This document shows positions 7,418 through 18,620 of a DNA stretch of 64,000 nt, in pieces. The stretch covers positions 15,274 through 79,273 of the forward strand of contig WTFU01000063.1 of NCBI GenBank assembly GCA_011523945.1. The letters run 5' to 3'. Origin of the DNA: Mariniblastus sp. (GTDB taxonomy: Bacteria; Planctomycetota; Planctomycetia; Pirellulales; Pirellulaceae). A program made the position numbers and the translations under genes. The notes beneath the pieces were generated by a model that was given only the letters and a program-made list of their open reading frames with translations, was not told the origin of the DNA and made no database searches. Every line of letters starts with the position of its first letter. Within the stretch, counting starts at the first letter, position 1.

Positions 7418-8617
7418 ATGAATCCGATGGCTGCTGAGCAGATCTTTTCGGTACCTTTCCGGTTCCTCATGGACGGAAAATTCGGTGGTGAACAAAATTG
7501 TTCTCCATCACGTCCTTTAGGTCTTGCGCGGTTTGTAGGTGATACCTCAAATTTACTATTAAAGTATTTAATTAGCGAAGAAAGCCGAAACAAACTCAAT
7601 TCTCAATGGCCTATCGTTCTTTTCGGTCCATCAGGCACTGGTAAAACTTCTCTCGCGTTAACCATTATTTCAGATTTAACTGAGAAATCTGACCGGGAGA
7701 ATGAAGTAATTTCATTTAATCAACCCAGGTTAGAGCCGTCATATGGGAAGCCTATCTTTTTGTCAGCGTTGGAATTTGACCGTAGATATCGCTCAGCGAT
7801 CGAAACTGATTCTGTAAATGATTTTCGGAAAAAGCTAATCCAGTCCGCTGGAGTGATAATAGACGATGTCGATCGCTTAGAACAAAAAACAGCTGCCCAA
7901 GCAGAATTGGTTCGTGTTTTAGATCAAATGTCCGCTAAAAACCGGCCAATTGTCGTAACAATGCCTAATTCACCACAACTCTGTAATGGGCTTTCAAGTC
8001 GTCTTATTTCTCGACTCTCTCTTGGATTAAGTCTACCCGTTAATCCGCCAGGCCCAGAAGCTCGACTTGAAATTATTCGCGAGCTGACAAACATCAATCA
8101 AATTAATTTATCTGATGACGCTGCTCAACTTTTAGCCGATCGGCTTCAAGTCACCGTACCAAAATTAAGTCACGTTTTTGCCCAAATCAAAGCATCACTT
8201 TCCGCTGAGGCAAGTAATCCTGCCGAAATTATCGACGCCGCTAAGCTTACACAGATATTTAAAAAGTCCGCGAGTGAAGTTGAATCTCTCTGCCACTTAA
8301 TTATCAAAAGTGTGGCCAAAGAATTTGATTTAAAAGTTTCGGATCTTAAGAGTAATTCCAGAAAACAATCAATTGTTATGGCGCGTGGAGTCTCGGTTTA
8401 TCTTAACAGAGAACTTCTCGGAGTTAGTTTTCTTAAAATTGGTTCCTATTTAGGGAATCGAGATCACTCTACCATTATGCACGCAAATCGAAAGATTGAA
8501 AAACTAGTATCCTCCGATCCAAATTCAAGCGAAGTCGATTCCACTATTCAATCAATCGTTTTCAAACTCAAACAGGAGTTAACCGAGATGTTCGCCAGTC
8601 AAATTAATTTCATTTGA
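7418..8617 (+). CDS. dnaA: Chromosomal replication initiator DnaA, short N-terminus
   Basis: DnaA binds origin DnaA boxes and opens the duplex. The AAA+ domain III starts near residue 36 (LARFVGDTSNLLLKYL), with Walker A GPSGTGKT at 70-77, Walker B VIIDDVD at 146-152 and a box VII-like GLSSRLISRL at 191-200. Domain IV has the DNA-binding signature NRDHSTIMHANRKI at about 348-360. At 399 residues it lacks the usual domain I and linker (about 100 or more residues in most bacteria); only about 35 residues precede domain III and they do not look like the DnaB-binding fold. ATG at 7418 is used, with a second in-frame ATG at 7427; neither has a clear Shine-Dalgarno sequence. The next genes are dnaN, dciA and gyrB. 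Confidence 0.95.
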   Translation: MNPMAAEQIFSVPFRFLMDGKFGGEQNCSPSRPLGLARFVGDTSNLLLKYLISEESRNKLNSQWPIVLFGPSGTGKTSLALTIISDLTEKSDRENEVISFNQPRLEPSYGKPIFLSALEFDRRYRSAIETDSVNDFRKKLIQSAGVIIDDVDRLEQKTAAQAELVRVLDQMSAKNRPIVVTMPNSPQLCNGLSSRLISRLSLGLSLPVNPPGPEARLEIIRELTNINQINLSDDAAQLLADRLQVTVPKLSHVFAQIKASLSAEASNPAEIIDAAKLTQIFKKSASEVESLCHLIIKSVAKEFDLKVSDLKSNSRKQSIVMARGVSVYLNRELLGVSFLKIGSYLGNRDHSTIMHANRKIEKLVSSDPNSSEVDSTIQSIVFKLKQELTEMFASQINFI

Positions 8618-8917
8618 AAACCTGTTCCTAATTAGTTAACAAACTAGCGCTGATTACTGACTTTTGAACACAACCAATTACAAACGCATTTGCAAACGTT
8701 TTTAATAACCCACTATCAACATATTCCAAACAATTAATAGACAGCTTTTCCACATCTTAGAAATAGTTGTTAATGATTACTAAATAAGAACTTAAGACTT
8801 TTAAAATACTAGTTACCTACAATTTTGGCGTCGCTTTGTTACTAATACTGAAAAGAAAATTAAGATTAGTAAAACAAAAATGGATTGCATAACCAAAGTT
8901 GAATTTAAGGACTGATT
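8618..8917. other. Candidate chromosomal origin (oriC) in the dnaA-dnaN gap
   Basis: This 300-bp gap is clearly richer in A+T than its flanks and contains one exact match to the DnaA-box consensus TTWTNCACA (8746-8754), with weaker two-mismatch relatives near 8663-8672 (TTGAACACA), 8713-8721 (CTATCAACA) and 8812-8820 (TTACCTACA). AT-rich stretches flank the box. The position between dnaA and dnaN is a common oriC location. Only one strong box is a weak point, and the 440-bp gap upstream of dnaA is the alternative. Confidence 0.5.
8746..8754 (+). promoter_or_regulatory. Consensus DnaA box
   Basis: TTTTCCACA fits TTWTNCACA at all nine positions. It is the only perfect match I found in either gap flanking dnaA, so it is the best single argument for initiator binding here or for autoregulation. 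Confidence 0.55.
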
Positions 8918-10033
8918 GTGAAAATAAAAATCAATCGAGAATCGTTTTTTAAAGTATTTCAAATAGCTGCGGCGGTAGCTCCCGCCCGAAGCCCAAAAAC
9001 GATTCTTCAGAATATCAAACTCGATGTAACTGCTGATACCGTTATTCTTACAGCTACTGATACCGAAGTAGGCGTGCGTTTAACAGTGCCTAATCCAGAA
9101 GTGATGAATCCGGGAAAGGCGGTGGTGCCGGTTTCTCGATTGAGCATGATCTTGAGGGAATCGAATGATGAATTTCTAACGATTAATGCGAGCGACGATA
9201 AAATCCATATCACTGGTCAAAACAGTAGATTTGAGTTGCAAGCCCAGAATCCAGATGAGTTTCCTGAAGTAGCGTATTTTGATGACAAAGATTTTTATGA
9301 AGTTCAAGGAAGTGTATTCAAAGAACTGATTAAACGAACCTTGTTTGCTACAGATTCAGAAAGCAGTCGATATGCTTTGGGCGGAGTATTGCTTGAGATG
9401 AGTGATGATACGGTTATTGCCGTGGGAACTGATGGAAGACGCTTAGCCAAAATGGAAGGTGGTTTGGAAAAGATAGGTGATCCAAAACCAGAAACAGCTA
9501 CCATAGTCCCTTCTCGTTCGATGCAATTGATGGAACGAATTCTCCCAGAGGGCGATACAAAAGTTCAAATATCTACTCGGGCAAATGATTTATTGATGAG
9601 AGGTCCCAGCGGGGTTTTTTACACGCGATTGGTGGAAGGAAGATTTCCAAAGTGGAGAGATGTTTTACCGAAACGCGATAAAACTAATCGGATTGATATC
9701 CCGGTAGGCCAAATGTATACAGCGTTGCGTCAGGCTGCGATTGTAACCAGCGAAGAGAGTAGGGGAGTTGATTTTACATTTAAGGATGGATCGCTCGTAC
9801 TGACTAATAACACAGCGGAAGTCGGTCAGTCACGAATTGAAATGCCAGTAGCATATACCAGCGATGAATTAACAATTACGTTAGACCATCGTTATGTAGC
9901 TGATTTTCTCAAGGTTCTTCCGCAAGAGAAGTCGTTTACTTTTGATGTAGAAAACGGAGAAGCGGCGGCATATTGCGAAACAGAAGATAAGTATGGCTAT
10001 GTAATCATGCCGTTATCTAAAGATCGTAGATAA
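8918..10033 (+). CDS. dnaN: DNA polymerase III beta subunit, sliding clamp
   Basis: A 371-residue three-domain clamp that encircles DNA and tethers polymerase III and repair factors. Characteristic segments are ILQNIKLDVTADTVILTATDTEVG (first domain, shown in part), SSRYALGGVLLEM and VGTDGRRLAKME in the second domain, VEGRFPKWRDVLPK before the third domain, and the C-terminal GYVIMPLSKDRR, close to the usual YVVMPMRL end. Start is GTG at 8918, preceded by TAAGGA at 8905-8910. The gene follows dnaA after the AT-rich gap and is followed 11 bp later by the DUF721 gene; recF is not present between them. Confidence 0.96.
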   Translation: MKIKINRESFFKVFQIAAAVAPARSPKTILQNIKLDVTADTVILTATDTEVGVRLTVPNPEVMNPGKAVVPVSRLSMILRESNDEFLTINASDDKIHITGQNSRFELQAQNPDEFPEVAYFDDKDFYEVQGSVFKELIKRTLFATDSESSRYALGGVLLEMSDDTVIAVGTDGRRLAKMEGGLEKIGDPKPETATIVPSRSMQLMERILPEGDTKVQISTRANDLLMRGPSGVFYTRLVEGRFPKWRDVLPKRDKTNRIDIPVGQMYTALRQAAIVTSEESRGVDFTFKDGSLVLTNNTAEVGQSRIEMPVAYTSDELTITLDHRYVADFLKVLPQEKSFTFDVENGEAAAYCETEDKYGYVIMPLSKDRR

Positions 10034-10044
10034 GCAATTATCTG

Positions 10045-10455
10045 GTGTTCGTTACTACATCAATAACTGAAGCAATCAAGGACAGAGTTTTGCCTGATCC
10101 CTACGAAGAAGTTGACTTTAAACAGGCTAATCACCTGGTTAAATCTCGACAACGATATTTTAGAAAGCCCAAACGGCCAGCAGATATTCTCGCAAGGTTA
10201 ATGGCTCGAAAAGGATATTCTCAAACTTCTAACGCGAATGAACTACAGGAAGTTTGGAAAAAAGTTGTTGGTGAGAAATGGAATTCAAAAACCAAAGTAG
10301 GGTTAGTGAAATCAGGCGTCTTGGAAATTTATGTAGCCAACTCCTCAGTTAATCAGCAGTTGGAATTTAAGAAGAAGAAATTACTCGACGCATTAAATAA
10401 AAGTAATTCGAAAACGAAGTTTAAAAATATTCGGTTTCGAGTAGGAAATATGTAA
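10045..10455 (+). CDS. dciA: DciA-like DUF721 protein, putative helicase loader
   Basis: The DUF721/DciA domain spans about residues 48-134: LARLMARKGYSQ, ELQEVWKKVVGEKW, then KSGVLEIYVANSSVNQQLEFKKKKLLDAL (seen in pieces), the KH-like core that ends in KFKNIRFRVG. DciA proteins are known to interact with and help load the replicative helicase DnaB in bacteria lacking DnaC or DnaI. Start GTG at 10045 lies 11 bp after dnaN, so co-transcription is likely; an internal ATG at 10201 would remove part of the conserved region. Its position in place of recF between dnaN and gyrB supports a replication role. The function is inferred from the family, not from residues that can be tested by eye. Confidence 0.8.
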   Translation: MFVTTSITEAIKDRVLPDPYEEVDFKQANHLVKSRQRYFRKPKRPADILARLMARKGYSQTSNANELQEVWKKVVGEKWNSKTKVGLVKSGVLEIYVANSSVNQQLEFKKKKLLDALNKSNSKTKFKNIRFRVGNM

Positions 10456-10509
10456 TCTGACGAAATCACTGATTGTTAAAAATAACAGTCAATTTCAAAT
10501 AACTGATAG

Positions 10510-12963
<2,454 letters not shown>

Positions 12964-13455
12964 TTAAAACAGTGGATCGCGGCCGAGTTGGCGGCGGATG
13001 ACAGCCCATTGGCCGGCATGCATTAGCCAGTGGGCATCTTGCATCAGAAACGCGGCGCCCACGGTTGGACAGTAACTTCGAATTGACTCCGGACCTTCTC
13101 GACTTAGATCGTCAACATCAATGGATTCAAGTGCCGTTAAGGTACTAGCTCTTTGTTGCTCGTAGAGCAACATTAAAGTTGCTTTATTATCAAAGTCATC
13201 GGGATTATCAGAATCCGAAGTTTCCTTGGTGTAGCGTTTAGCGAAACCATCAGGAAGTGGCGGCATCGAACCGGGCAAACACTGATCGATCATATTGTTT
13301 TCGCTGACAATTAAATGGCCAACTTGCCATTTAATATGATTACAACCGGGTGAAGGTCGATGCATCATTTCTTCATCGGTTAAGTCATCCAGGTAAGCGA
13401 TCGATATCATATTGGCCGTATCAATAGCAGATTTGATCGCGGTTTTGGTATCCAT
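12964..13455 (-). CDS. DinB/YfiT-like four-helix protein with metal triad
   Basis: A 163-residue DinB_2-type protein. The putative metal ligands are His47 (WQVGHLI), His142 and His146 (DAHWLMHAGQW), matching the three-His pattern of the DinB/BstA fold. Members include thiol-dependent S-transferases, but many have no known reaction, so no substrate is proposed. It converges on gyrB with the two stop codons back to back (taatta), leaving no room for a separate terminator. The ATG at 13455 has a weak AGAG upstream. Confidence 0.75.
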   Translation of the reverse strand: MDTKTAIKSAIDTANMISIAYLDDLTDEEMMHRPSPGCNHIKWQVGHLIVSENNMIDQCLPGSMPPLPDGFAKRYTKETSDSDNPDDFDNKATLMLLYEQQRASTLTALESIDVDDLSREGPESIRSYCPTVGAAFLMQDAHWLMHAGQWAVIRRQLGRDPLF

Positions 13456-13768
13456 TGTTGAACTCTTATGTTTTGATTTGCGCTTGAATGATTGGATCGG
13501 GAAGTATGACGGCTTTTAATCTAGTTGGTCAACTATTCTTTTCGATAGACAGCAACTTAATCTTTCAGACATAGAAACCTGAAATGACAGACCTAGGTAT
13601 TTAATAGCATCTTAACGGAACACGATAAATGAGCACTTAGACCATAAATTTGGGGAGGTATTAGACATATTTGCCAAAAATCGTAGCCAGTCGAATCATG
13701 CGATTGTGATAACGTGTCTTCATCGACTAAAGTAGAATTCTCTTCTTTCAAGTATCATTCAGGGTCCA
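13456..13768. promoter_or_regulatory. Divergent promoter region between DinB-like gene and kinase
   Basis: No gene is seen in these 313 bases. Small inverted repeats are present: AGTTG-gt-CAACT at 13523-13534 and TTTCAG with CTGAAA at 13563-13584. AGGG at about 13761 lies four bases before the kinase ATG. No strong -35/-10 pair is evident. Confidence 0.3.
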
Positions 13769-15274
13769 ATGGCCGAATCAGCGAAAAAAGTACTCCAGGA
13801 AGTAACGGCGGCCGGATTATTATCTTCGGACCATGTAACCGACTATTCCAAGGAAATAGATACTGGTGCAGAGGCTTTGATCTCAAAACTGATCAAAGAT
13901 GGTTGCGTAACTGAATATCAGGCAGAAAAATTTCGCGCAGGTCAGTCATCAGAAATCTATTTTGGCGATTACATTGTGATCGACAAATTAGGGCAGGGTG
14001 GAATGGGAACGGTGTTGCTTGCCAAACACCGTCGCATGGATCGAAAAGTAGCGATCAAAGTGTTACCCGTCACAGCACTGGAATCGAAAGATGCGGTCGC
14101 AAGGTTTTATCAAGAAGTAAAAGTTGCTGCGAGATTAACGCATCCCAGTGTTGTTCATGCTTACGACGCTGGCGAACATCGAGGCTTTCATTATCTCGTC
14201 ATGGAATATGTTGAGGGTCATGACCTTTCTCAGGTTTTATCTCAACTGGGAATTATTCCAGCCCCTTTGGCTCTGGACTATATTTCTCAAGTAGCCGGTG
14301 GCTTGGAATATGCCCACCGCAAAGGCGTGATCCATCGAGATATAAAACCCTCTAATCTACTTTTAGATTATGAAGGTCAAGTAAAAATACTGGATATGGG
14401 GTTGGCAAGAATTGCTGATACGGTAGACCAACAGCTATCGGCTCAGCTAACAACAACGGGTCAGATGATGGGGACGGTCGAATACATGTCGCCTGAGCAA
14501 GCCGAAGATACACGGTCAGCAGACGAGCGATCGGATATCTACTCGCTCGGTTGTACGATGTACCGGTTGATGACGGGGCAAAGTCCTTTTTCGCGGGAGA
14601 CAATTGTTAAGACAATTCTTGCTCACCGCAGTGCCGCGATTCCCAGGATCAAAACTGGTTGTGATAATGAAGCAGCTATCAACCAGTTGTTTCAAAGAAT
14701 GGTAGCAAAGAAGCCGGAAGAGCGTTTTCAAACGGTCACTAGTTTACTGGAAGCAATTCGCCAGATCGAGGATGATGAATTATCGTCTTTCCAAATGACA
14801 AGTGCCTCCTCCAACCCTGCACAGGATGTTGCAGTTGCGACCCACTGGGATCAACGAAGTGACCCAAGTGTGTTGCCAGAAGCAATCGTACCCGAAGATG
14901 AAATCGAAATAATTAATGAAGTCCAGGTGATCGCTCAACCTGTCGTCAACCCAACGCCACCAGACGTTTTTTACGTCGGCAATCGGCAAGACCCAACGGG
15001 TCAATTGATTAATATTTTTTCAATATTGTTCGAGGATCGAAGTAATCGTTGTCTTGCGATTTCTTGCTTATCTTGTTTAATCGCTGTAATACCCGTGTTG
15101 GGGATTATTGGCTCTTGGATGTCTTGGCGTTCAGCTAAACGACTGGTGAAAGCAAGAAAATCTGGAACGCGTCCAGAGTTAAAAATAGGTACGTTAAGAA
15201 GAGCAAAACTAATATCAATTCTGTCATTTGTGGCATCTATAGTCTGGACGGTTTGGGCCCTGCTTTTAAATTGA
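13769..15274 (+). CDS. Hanks-type Ser/Thr protein kinase with C-terminal membrane domain
   Basis: The kinase domain covers about residues 68-335: glycine loop GQGGMGTV (75-82), Lys97 in VAIKVL, HRDIKPSN with catalytic Asp191, DMG in place of DFG (209-211), activation segment to GTVEYMSPEQA, and DERSDIYSLGCTMYRLMTG. All catalytic residues are present. A helical N-terminal region of about 60 residues precedes it (ending DGCVTEYQAEKFRAGQ), common in planctomycete kinases. After a linker of about 90 residues, two hydrophobic hairpin segments (about 425-450 and 478-500) resemble a DUF4190-like membrane domain, so the kinase is probably cytoplasmic and membrane-attached by its C-terminus. No phosphatase gene is adjacent. 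AGGG precedes the ATG. Confidence 0.92.
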   Translation: MAESAKKVLQEVTAAGLLSSDHVTDYSKEIDTGAEALISKLIKDGCVTEYQAEKFRAGQSSEIYFGDYIVIDKLGQGGMGTVLLAKHRRMDRKVAIKVLPVTALESKDAVARFYQEVKVAARLTHPSVVHAYDAGEHRGFHYLVMEYVEGHDLSQVLSQLGIIPAPLALDYISQVAGGLEYAHRKGVIHRDIKPSNLLLDYEGQVKILDMGLARIADTVDQQLSAQLTTTGQMMGTVEYMSPEQAEDTRSADERSDIYSLGCTMYRLMTGQSPFSRETIVKTILAHRSAAIPRIKTGCDNEAAINQLFQRMVAKKPEERFQTVTSLLEAIRQIEDDELSSFQMTSASSNPAQDVAVATHWDQRSDPSVLPEAIVPEDEIEIINEVQVIAQPVVNPTPPDVFYVGNRQDPTGQLINIFSILFEDRSNRCLAISCLSCLIAVIPVLGIIGSWMSWRSAKRLVKARKSGTRPELKIGTLRRAKLISILSFVASIVWTVWALLLN

Positions 15275-15420
15275 TTTAGCAAGGTGTCGACTGTGTCCGA
15301 TAAATGAAAAGCAAACCAATGCTGTCGTATTAAAAGACAGAATTTGTTAGAAAATCGAAAACCTAGAGTCTTGTTGATTAGGACTGAGGTAGCGTCAAAA
15401 TCAATGTTAGTTAACTACGG

Positions 15421-15448
15421 TTGAATTTTTGGTAACGGCTTATATTAT
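15421..15448 (+). promoter_or_regulatory. Putative sigma70 promoter for the PDZ gene
   Basis: TTGAAT (15421-15426) and TATTAT (15443-15448) are separated by 16 bp, matching four and five of six consensus positions. They lie about 70 bp before the ATG at 15517. Confidence 0.4.
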
Positions 15449-15516
15449 CGGCTAACTGGTCAGGTGCTGATAAGACTCATCAATTAGTAAAATTGGTAGT
15501 ATTAAGAGGTGTTGAA

Positions 15517-16539
15517 ATGAAAAACATATTGATAGCAGGACGGTCTCTTATTGGATTATTTCTCGTTACAACTTGTTTATTTACAGGTAATCTTCTCGCT
15601 CAGGAACCGGGTTTAGAAGTACCTCCCGTCAAAAAAGAAATAGAAAAACAAGACGAACAACCAACAGTGCCAGAAGATAAGAACGGAAAACCAGCGTTCA
15701 CACCTTTTGGGGACGATGAACTCGATCAGCCCATCGACAAAGAGGAAGCGCTGAAACAGTGGGAAGCACAACAAAAAGAAGCAGAAGACAGTGCTAAAGA
15801 ATTTCGAAACGGCCGGCAACGCGGACAACAGATCATTATTCGCAAGTCATTTACCACAGTGAATCAAAACGGAGAGAAGCAAACTGAATCGTCAGGTAAG
15901 ATGGTTATCGTAGGTCCGGATGGCGAGCGAAAAGAAATCGAACTCGACGGAACAGAGGAGATGGAAGAGTTGAACTTTAACTTTCCAAAGTTCCCGTTTG
16001 GTGGACCGGCATTTCGGCTAAACCAACCTAATTTAAAAAGCGAAAATGAGGGCTTTGCAATTGGTTCGGTTTACCGACCAGTCAACGAAGCAATGCGTTC
16101 ACAACTAAACTTAGGAGACAAAGGTCTATTGGTTTTGTCGGTCTCGGATAATTCACCAGCAGCTAAAGCTGGAATCGAAAAACATGACATCCTAATTTTT
16201 GCTGACGATAAAGAACTCGAAACAAAAAAAGATCTTGAAAGCGTTGTACAACTTGCTGGCGAAGAAAAGCAAAGTTTTTCACTTAGTTTGATTCGAAAAG
16301 GTAAAGAAATATCAGTAGAAGTTTCTCCAATCGAAAAATTTAAATTACGCTCTAACAATGTGATTAGGTTAGGTGGCGACTTAAACATACCGCCTCCATT
16401 GAATATTCCAGATAATAATTTTAGAAAACTGGAAGAAGATATGCAGAAGCGAATGCTCGAGAATATTCAAAGATTCGAGCAAGCAGCAGAACAGTTTAAT
16501 AACCTAAATCAAGGGTTTGAATTTCCGGACAAGAAATAG
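15517..16539 (+). CDS. Secreted PDZ-domain protein
   Basis: The chosen ATG at 15517 has AGAGGT seven bases upstream and gives a clean signal peptide (MKNILIAGRSLIGLFLVTTC, cleavage probably after LLAQ). A charged low-complexity region (about residues 30-170) precedes one PDZ domain at about 185-285, with VLSVSDNSPAAKAGIEKHDI and the ligand-loop region around GDKGLLVLSV. A short helical tail follows. No protease triad is present, so this is not a DegP-type protease; it probably binds peptide termini in the periplasm or on the cell surface. An in-frame TTG 24 bp upstream is disfavoured because it would spoil the signal peptide. A terminator follows at 16647. Confidence 0.85.
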   Translation: MKNILIAGRSLIGLFLVTTCLFTGNLLAQEPGLEVPPVKKEIEKQDEQPTVPEDKNGKPAFTPFGDDELDQPIDKEEALKQWEAQQKEAEDSAKEFRNGRQRGQQIIIRKSFTTVNQNGEKQTESSGKMVIVGPDGERKEIELDGTEEMEELNFNFPKFPFGGPAFRLNQPNLKSENEGFAIGSVYRPVNEAMRSQLNLGDKGLLVLSVSDNSPAAKAGIEKHDILIFADDKELETKKDLESVVQLAGEEKQSFSLSLIRKGKEISVEVSPIEKFKLRSNNVIRLGGDLNIPPPLNIPDNNFRKLEEDMQKRMLENIQRFEQAAEQFNNLNQGFEFPDKK

Positions 16540-16646
16540 TCGTTTGGAGTTTATTGCGATTCTGCAAACTTCATTATGTGCAGCTTCAAACCAAATCGAA
16601 TAGCAATTACGCGCATTCGAAAATAAATCTGACACGCTAACGGCAT

Positions 16647-16674
16647 GGGGAAAGCTCTTACATTTCCCCTTTTT
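16647..16674 (+). terminator. Rho-independent terminator after the PDZ gene
   Basis: GGGGAAA (16647-16653) pairs with TTTCCCC (16663-16669) around a nine-base loop and is followed directly by TTTTT. Confidence 0.7.
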
Positions 16675-16715
16675 ATCAATGAGTTTCAGCGTAGTCTTTG
16701 CCCGTCTCTTCCACT

Positions 16716-16724
16716 TGCTATATT
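16716..16724 (+). promoter_or_regulatory. Extended -10 promoter element
   Basis: TGCTATATT fits TGnTATAAT with one mismatch, about 70 bp before the ATG at 16793. The -35 region (TTTGCC, 16-bp spacing) is weak. Confidence 0.35.
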
Positions 16725-16792
16725 TAGTAGCTAGTTGAACAAGATGTATTCACTGATTTTTACCTTCTAACTCCCGTGATACGAGAACACTT

Positions 16793-17638
16793 ATGTTTAG
16801 GAAAACTCTTAATGCCATCCCATTGTTTTTCATGGCAAGTCTTATCGTGATTAACATGGTCAATGCTCAGGAAGAAGAACCAGGTGCAGAATTATCGACC
16901 AGCCAGCAGGTAGAAATGACCGTGATTGGGGCTGGGGATATCGGCGGACCAATGATTTTTTCGACATCGGAAAGTTTTGGCGGTGGCGCAGCCACGATGA
17001 GAATGGGTTTTTCCGACGGCGGTTCAGCGATAAAAATGTTTGGTGGTGGTTTTGCGATGCCAGCTCCCGATCCATTCAGTATGCTCTCAAATCCAAGTGT
17101 TCAAAAAGACCTCGAGTTGGTGGGTGATCAATTAAAACAAGTGCAGGATCTTCAAGCAGAGTTTGCAGATCAAATGAAAGATCAACTAGGCTCATTAACG
17201 GAGGGTGGTTTTTCACCCGAGCGAATGAAAGGCTTGCCAGATTTAATTGCCAAAATCAAAGAGCGACAACAAGATCAACTGAGAAGTCTCCTGCTACCCC
17301 ATCAAATCGAACGACTAAAGCAAGTTGCGCTGCAAACGCATATGAAACAAGCAGGCACCGCCACAGCTTTGGCAAGCGATCAAGTGGCAGATGCACTTGG
17401 GATAACGACTGAACAAATTGAAAAGCTCAAATCACGAAGCAAAGAAATTAATAAAAAGCTTCAGGAAGATATCGAATCGTTGAAAAACAAAGCCCAACAG
17501 GAATTGCTCGACGAATTAACCAAAGATCAACAAGAGAAACTCAAAGAATTGACCGGCGATAAATACGAACCTCAAAACAAAGATTGGGAAGAAGCGTTTA
17601 GTAAGCCTCGAATCAATCGACGTCGGTTAAAGAAATAG
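16793..17638 (+). CDS. Secreted coiled-coil protein, Spy/CpxP-like features
   Basis: A signal peptide (residues 1-25, ending VNAQ) is followed by a Gly/Met/Phe-rich stretch (about 45-90) and a long helical half (about 100-265) rich in Lys, Glu and Gln. Two repeats resemble the LTxxQ helices of Spy/CpxP proteins: LVGDQLKQVQDLQAEF and later LTKDQQEKLKELTGD. ALGITTEQIEKLKSRSKEI adds a third like segment. This suggests a periplasmic chaperone-like or metal-responsive helical hairpin, but the match is to the pattern only. It follows the PDZ gene and has its own promoter-like element. Confidence 0.75.
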   Translation: MFRKTLNAIPLFFMASLIVINMVNAQEEEPGAELSTSQQVEMTVIGAGDIGGPMIFSTSESFGGGAATMRMGFSDGGSAIKMFGGGFAMPAPDPFSMLSNPSVQKDLELVGDQLKQVQDLQAEFADQMKDQLGSLTEGGFSPERMKGLPDLIAKIKERQQDQLRSLLLPHQIERLKQVALQTHMKQAGTATALASDQVADALGITTEQIEKLKSRSKEINKKLQEDIESLKNKAQQELLDELTKDQQEKLKELTGDKYEPQNKDWEEAFSKPRINRRRLKK

Positions 17639-17662
17639 CTTTTCACAGGACACGTCCACCCA

Positions 17663-17692
17663 GTAAGTGGCAACCTTTGGTTTGGCACTTAC
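17663..17692. terminator. Possible bidirectional hairpin between convergent genes
   Basis: GTAAGTG (17663-17669) pairs with CACTTAC (17686-17692), with an inner AACC-ttt-GGTT stem. It lies between convergent genes, but there is no T-run on either side, so termination is only inferred from position. Confidence 0.35.
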
Positions 17693-17736
17693 GAGGGTTG
17701 GAGTAAAAGACGGTTTTTAATGGCTCTATGCCGCCA

Positions 17737-18519
17737 TTAAACCAATCTCCCCGTTGGAGTGTACTCAGGTTGCCACACCGCACGTCCGACAAAGAATGGC
17801 CCCATCTTTTGGATAAATTCTGAGGTCTGGCGAGTGCGTCGCATGTGTTGAACGAGTGCCGATAGTGGAAATAACTGTTTTCCCAAAAGGCCGACAATAA
17901 AATCATTGTCGTCTTTGTTAAGACCATGGCCAGCTAATCGAATGTCGGTCGCATAGCCGGCTTTTCCATACGCGTGACCAATTCCTCCGTGTTCGGCGAG
18001 CATTTTTCGCTGATCTTCGCGGGACTGGCGTTCAAAATCGCCGCTGCGTCGTACAGGATAATAAACAGCCCACGGAGTCGCGGGATCACAGACTCGTTGC
18101 GCGGGCCGCTTGATCAACACATCTTCGAGATCGGATTCGTATCCAATAGCGTACGTCCGTCCGAGCATGGTGTATTCTTCACGGTATACCAAATCTTTTT
18201 GAGTACGAAGTAGTGGTTGGATTTCATCGACGATGTACCCAGGGTCCTCGCAAAAAGCGAGAACACCGAAACCGGAGGCGTCGTGGATATCCTGGTAGAT
18301 GACCGCTTGAGCGGAAGCGTTTTCAAATAACCCAGCCAACTCCTCAATATCGCCATTTCGAAATGCCATGAATTGCATGAACAATCGACGGTTCAACGAA
18401 ACGGGTTTGCCTGCTTCTCCCCGTCCTTTTTCACTGAGATCAATGCCCCCGTCCACATCGGGAGCAGACGGACGAGAGCTGGGGGTTGATTCTGATTCCG
18501 TAGCAAGTGATTTACTCAT
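17737..18519 (-). CDS. hemQ: HemQ-type coproheme decarboxylase (chlorite dismutase family)
   Basis: Numbering is from the ATG at 18519 (260 residues). HemQ converts coproheme to protoheme in the coproporphyrin-dependent haem pathway. The Cld-family signature is strong: PWAVYYPVRRSGDFE, RKMLAEHGGIGHAYG with His177 as the expected proximal haem ligand, DIRLAGHGLNKDDNDFIVG, and LSALVQHMRRTRQTSEFI followed by GPFFVG. The distal position usually occupied by Arg in true chlorite dismutases cannot be assigned with certainty, so HemQ is preferred as the common role. An N-terminal extension of about 40 polar residues is unusual. An upstream in-frame TTG (18537) was not used. No other haem gene is adjacent. 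Confidence 0.82.
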   Translation of the reverse strand: MSKSLATESESTPSSRPSAPDVDGGIDLSEKGRGEAGKPVSLNRRLFMQFMAFRNGDIEELAGLFENASAQAVIYQDIHDASGFGVLAFCEDPGYIVDEIQPLLRTQKDLVYREEYTMLGRTYAIGYESDLEDVLIKRPAQRVCDPATPWAVYYPVRRSGDFERQSREDQRKMLAEHGGIGHAYGKAGYATDIRLAGHGLNKDDNDFIVGLLGKQLFPLSALVQHMRRTRQTSEFIQKMGPFFVGRAVWQPEYTPTGRLV

Positions 18520-18620
18520 TCTTTTTGACACTCCCAAAGTCTGTTTTAATAAAATAAATAATTACCGAATTAGATTGATCTCGGTCTAATTAAATCCGTT
18601 ATCAACCTCAGTTCAACAAC

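Noticed and set aside
17737..18519. True chlorite dismutase for chlorate respiration
   Set aside because: No chlorate reductase genes are nearby and the sequence pattern fits the widespread HemQ group better.
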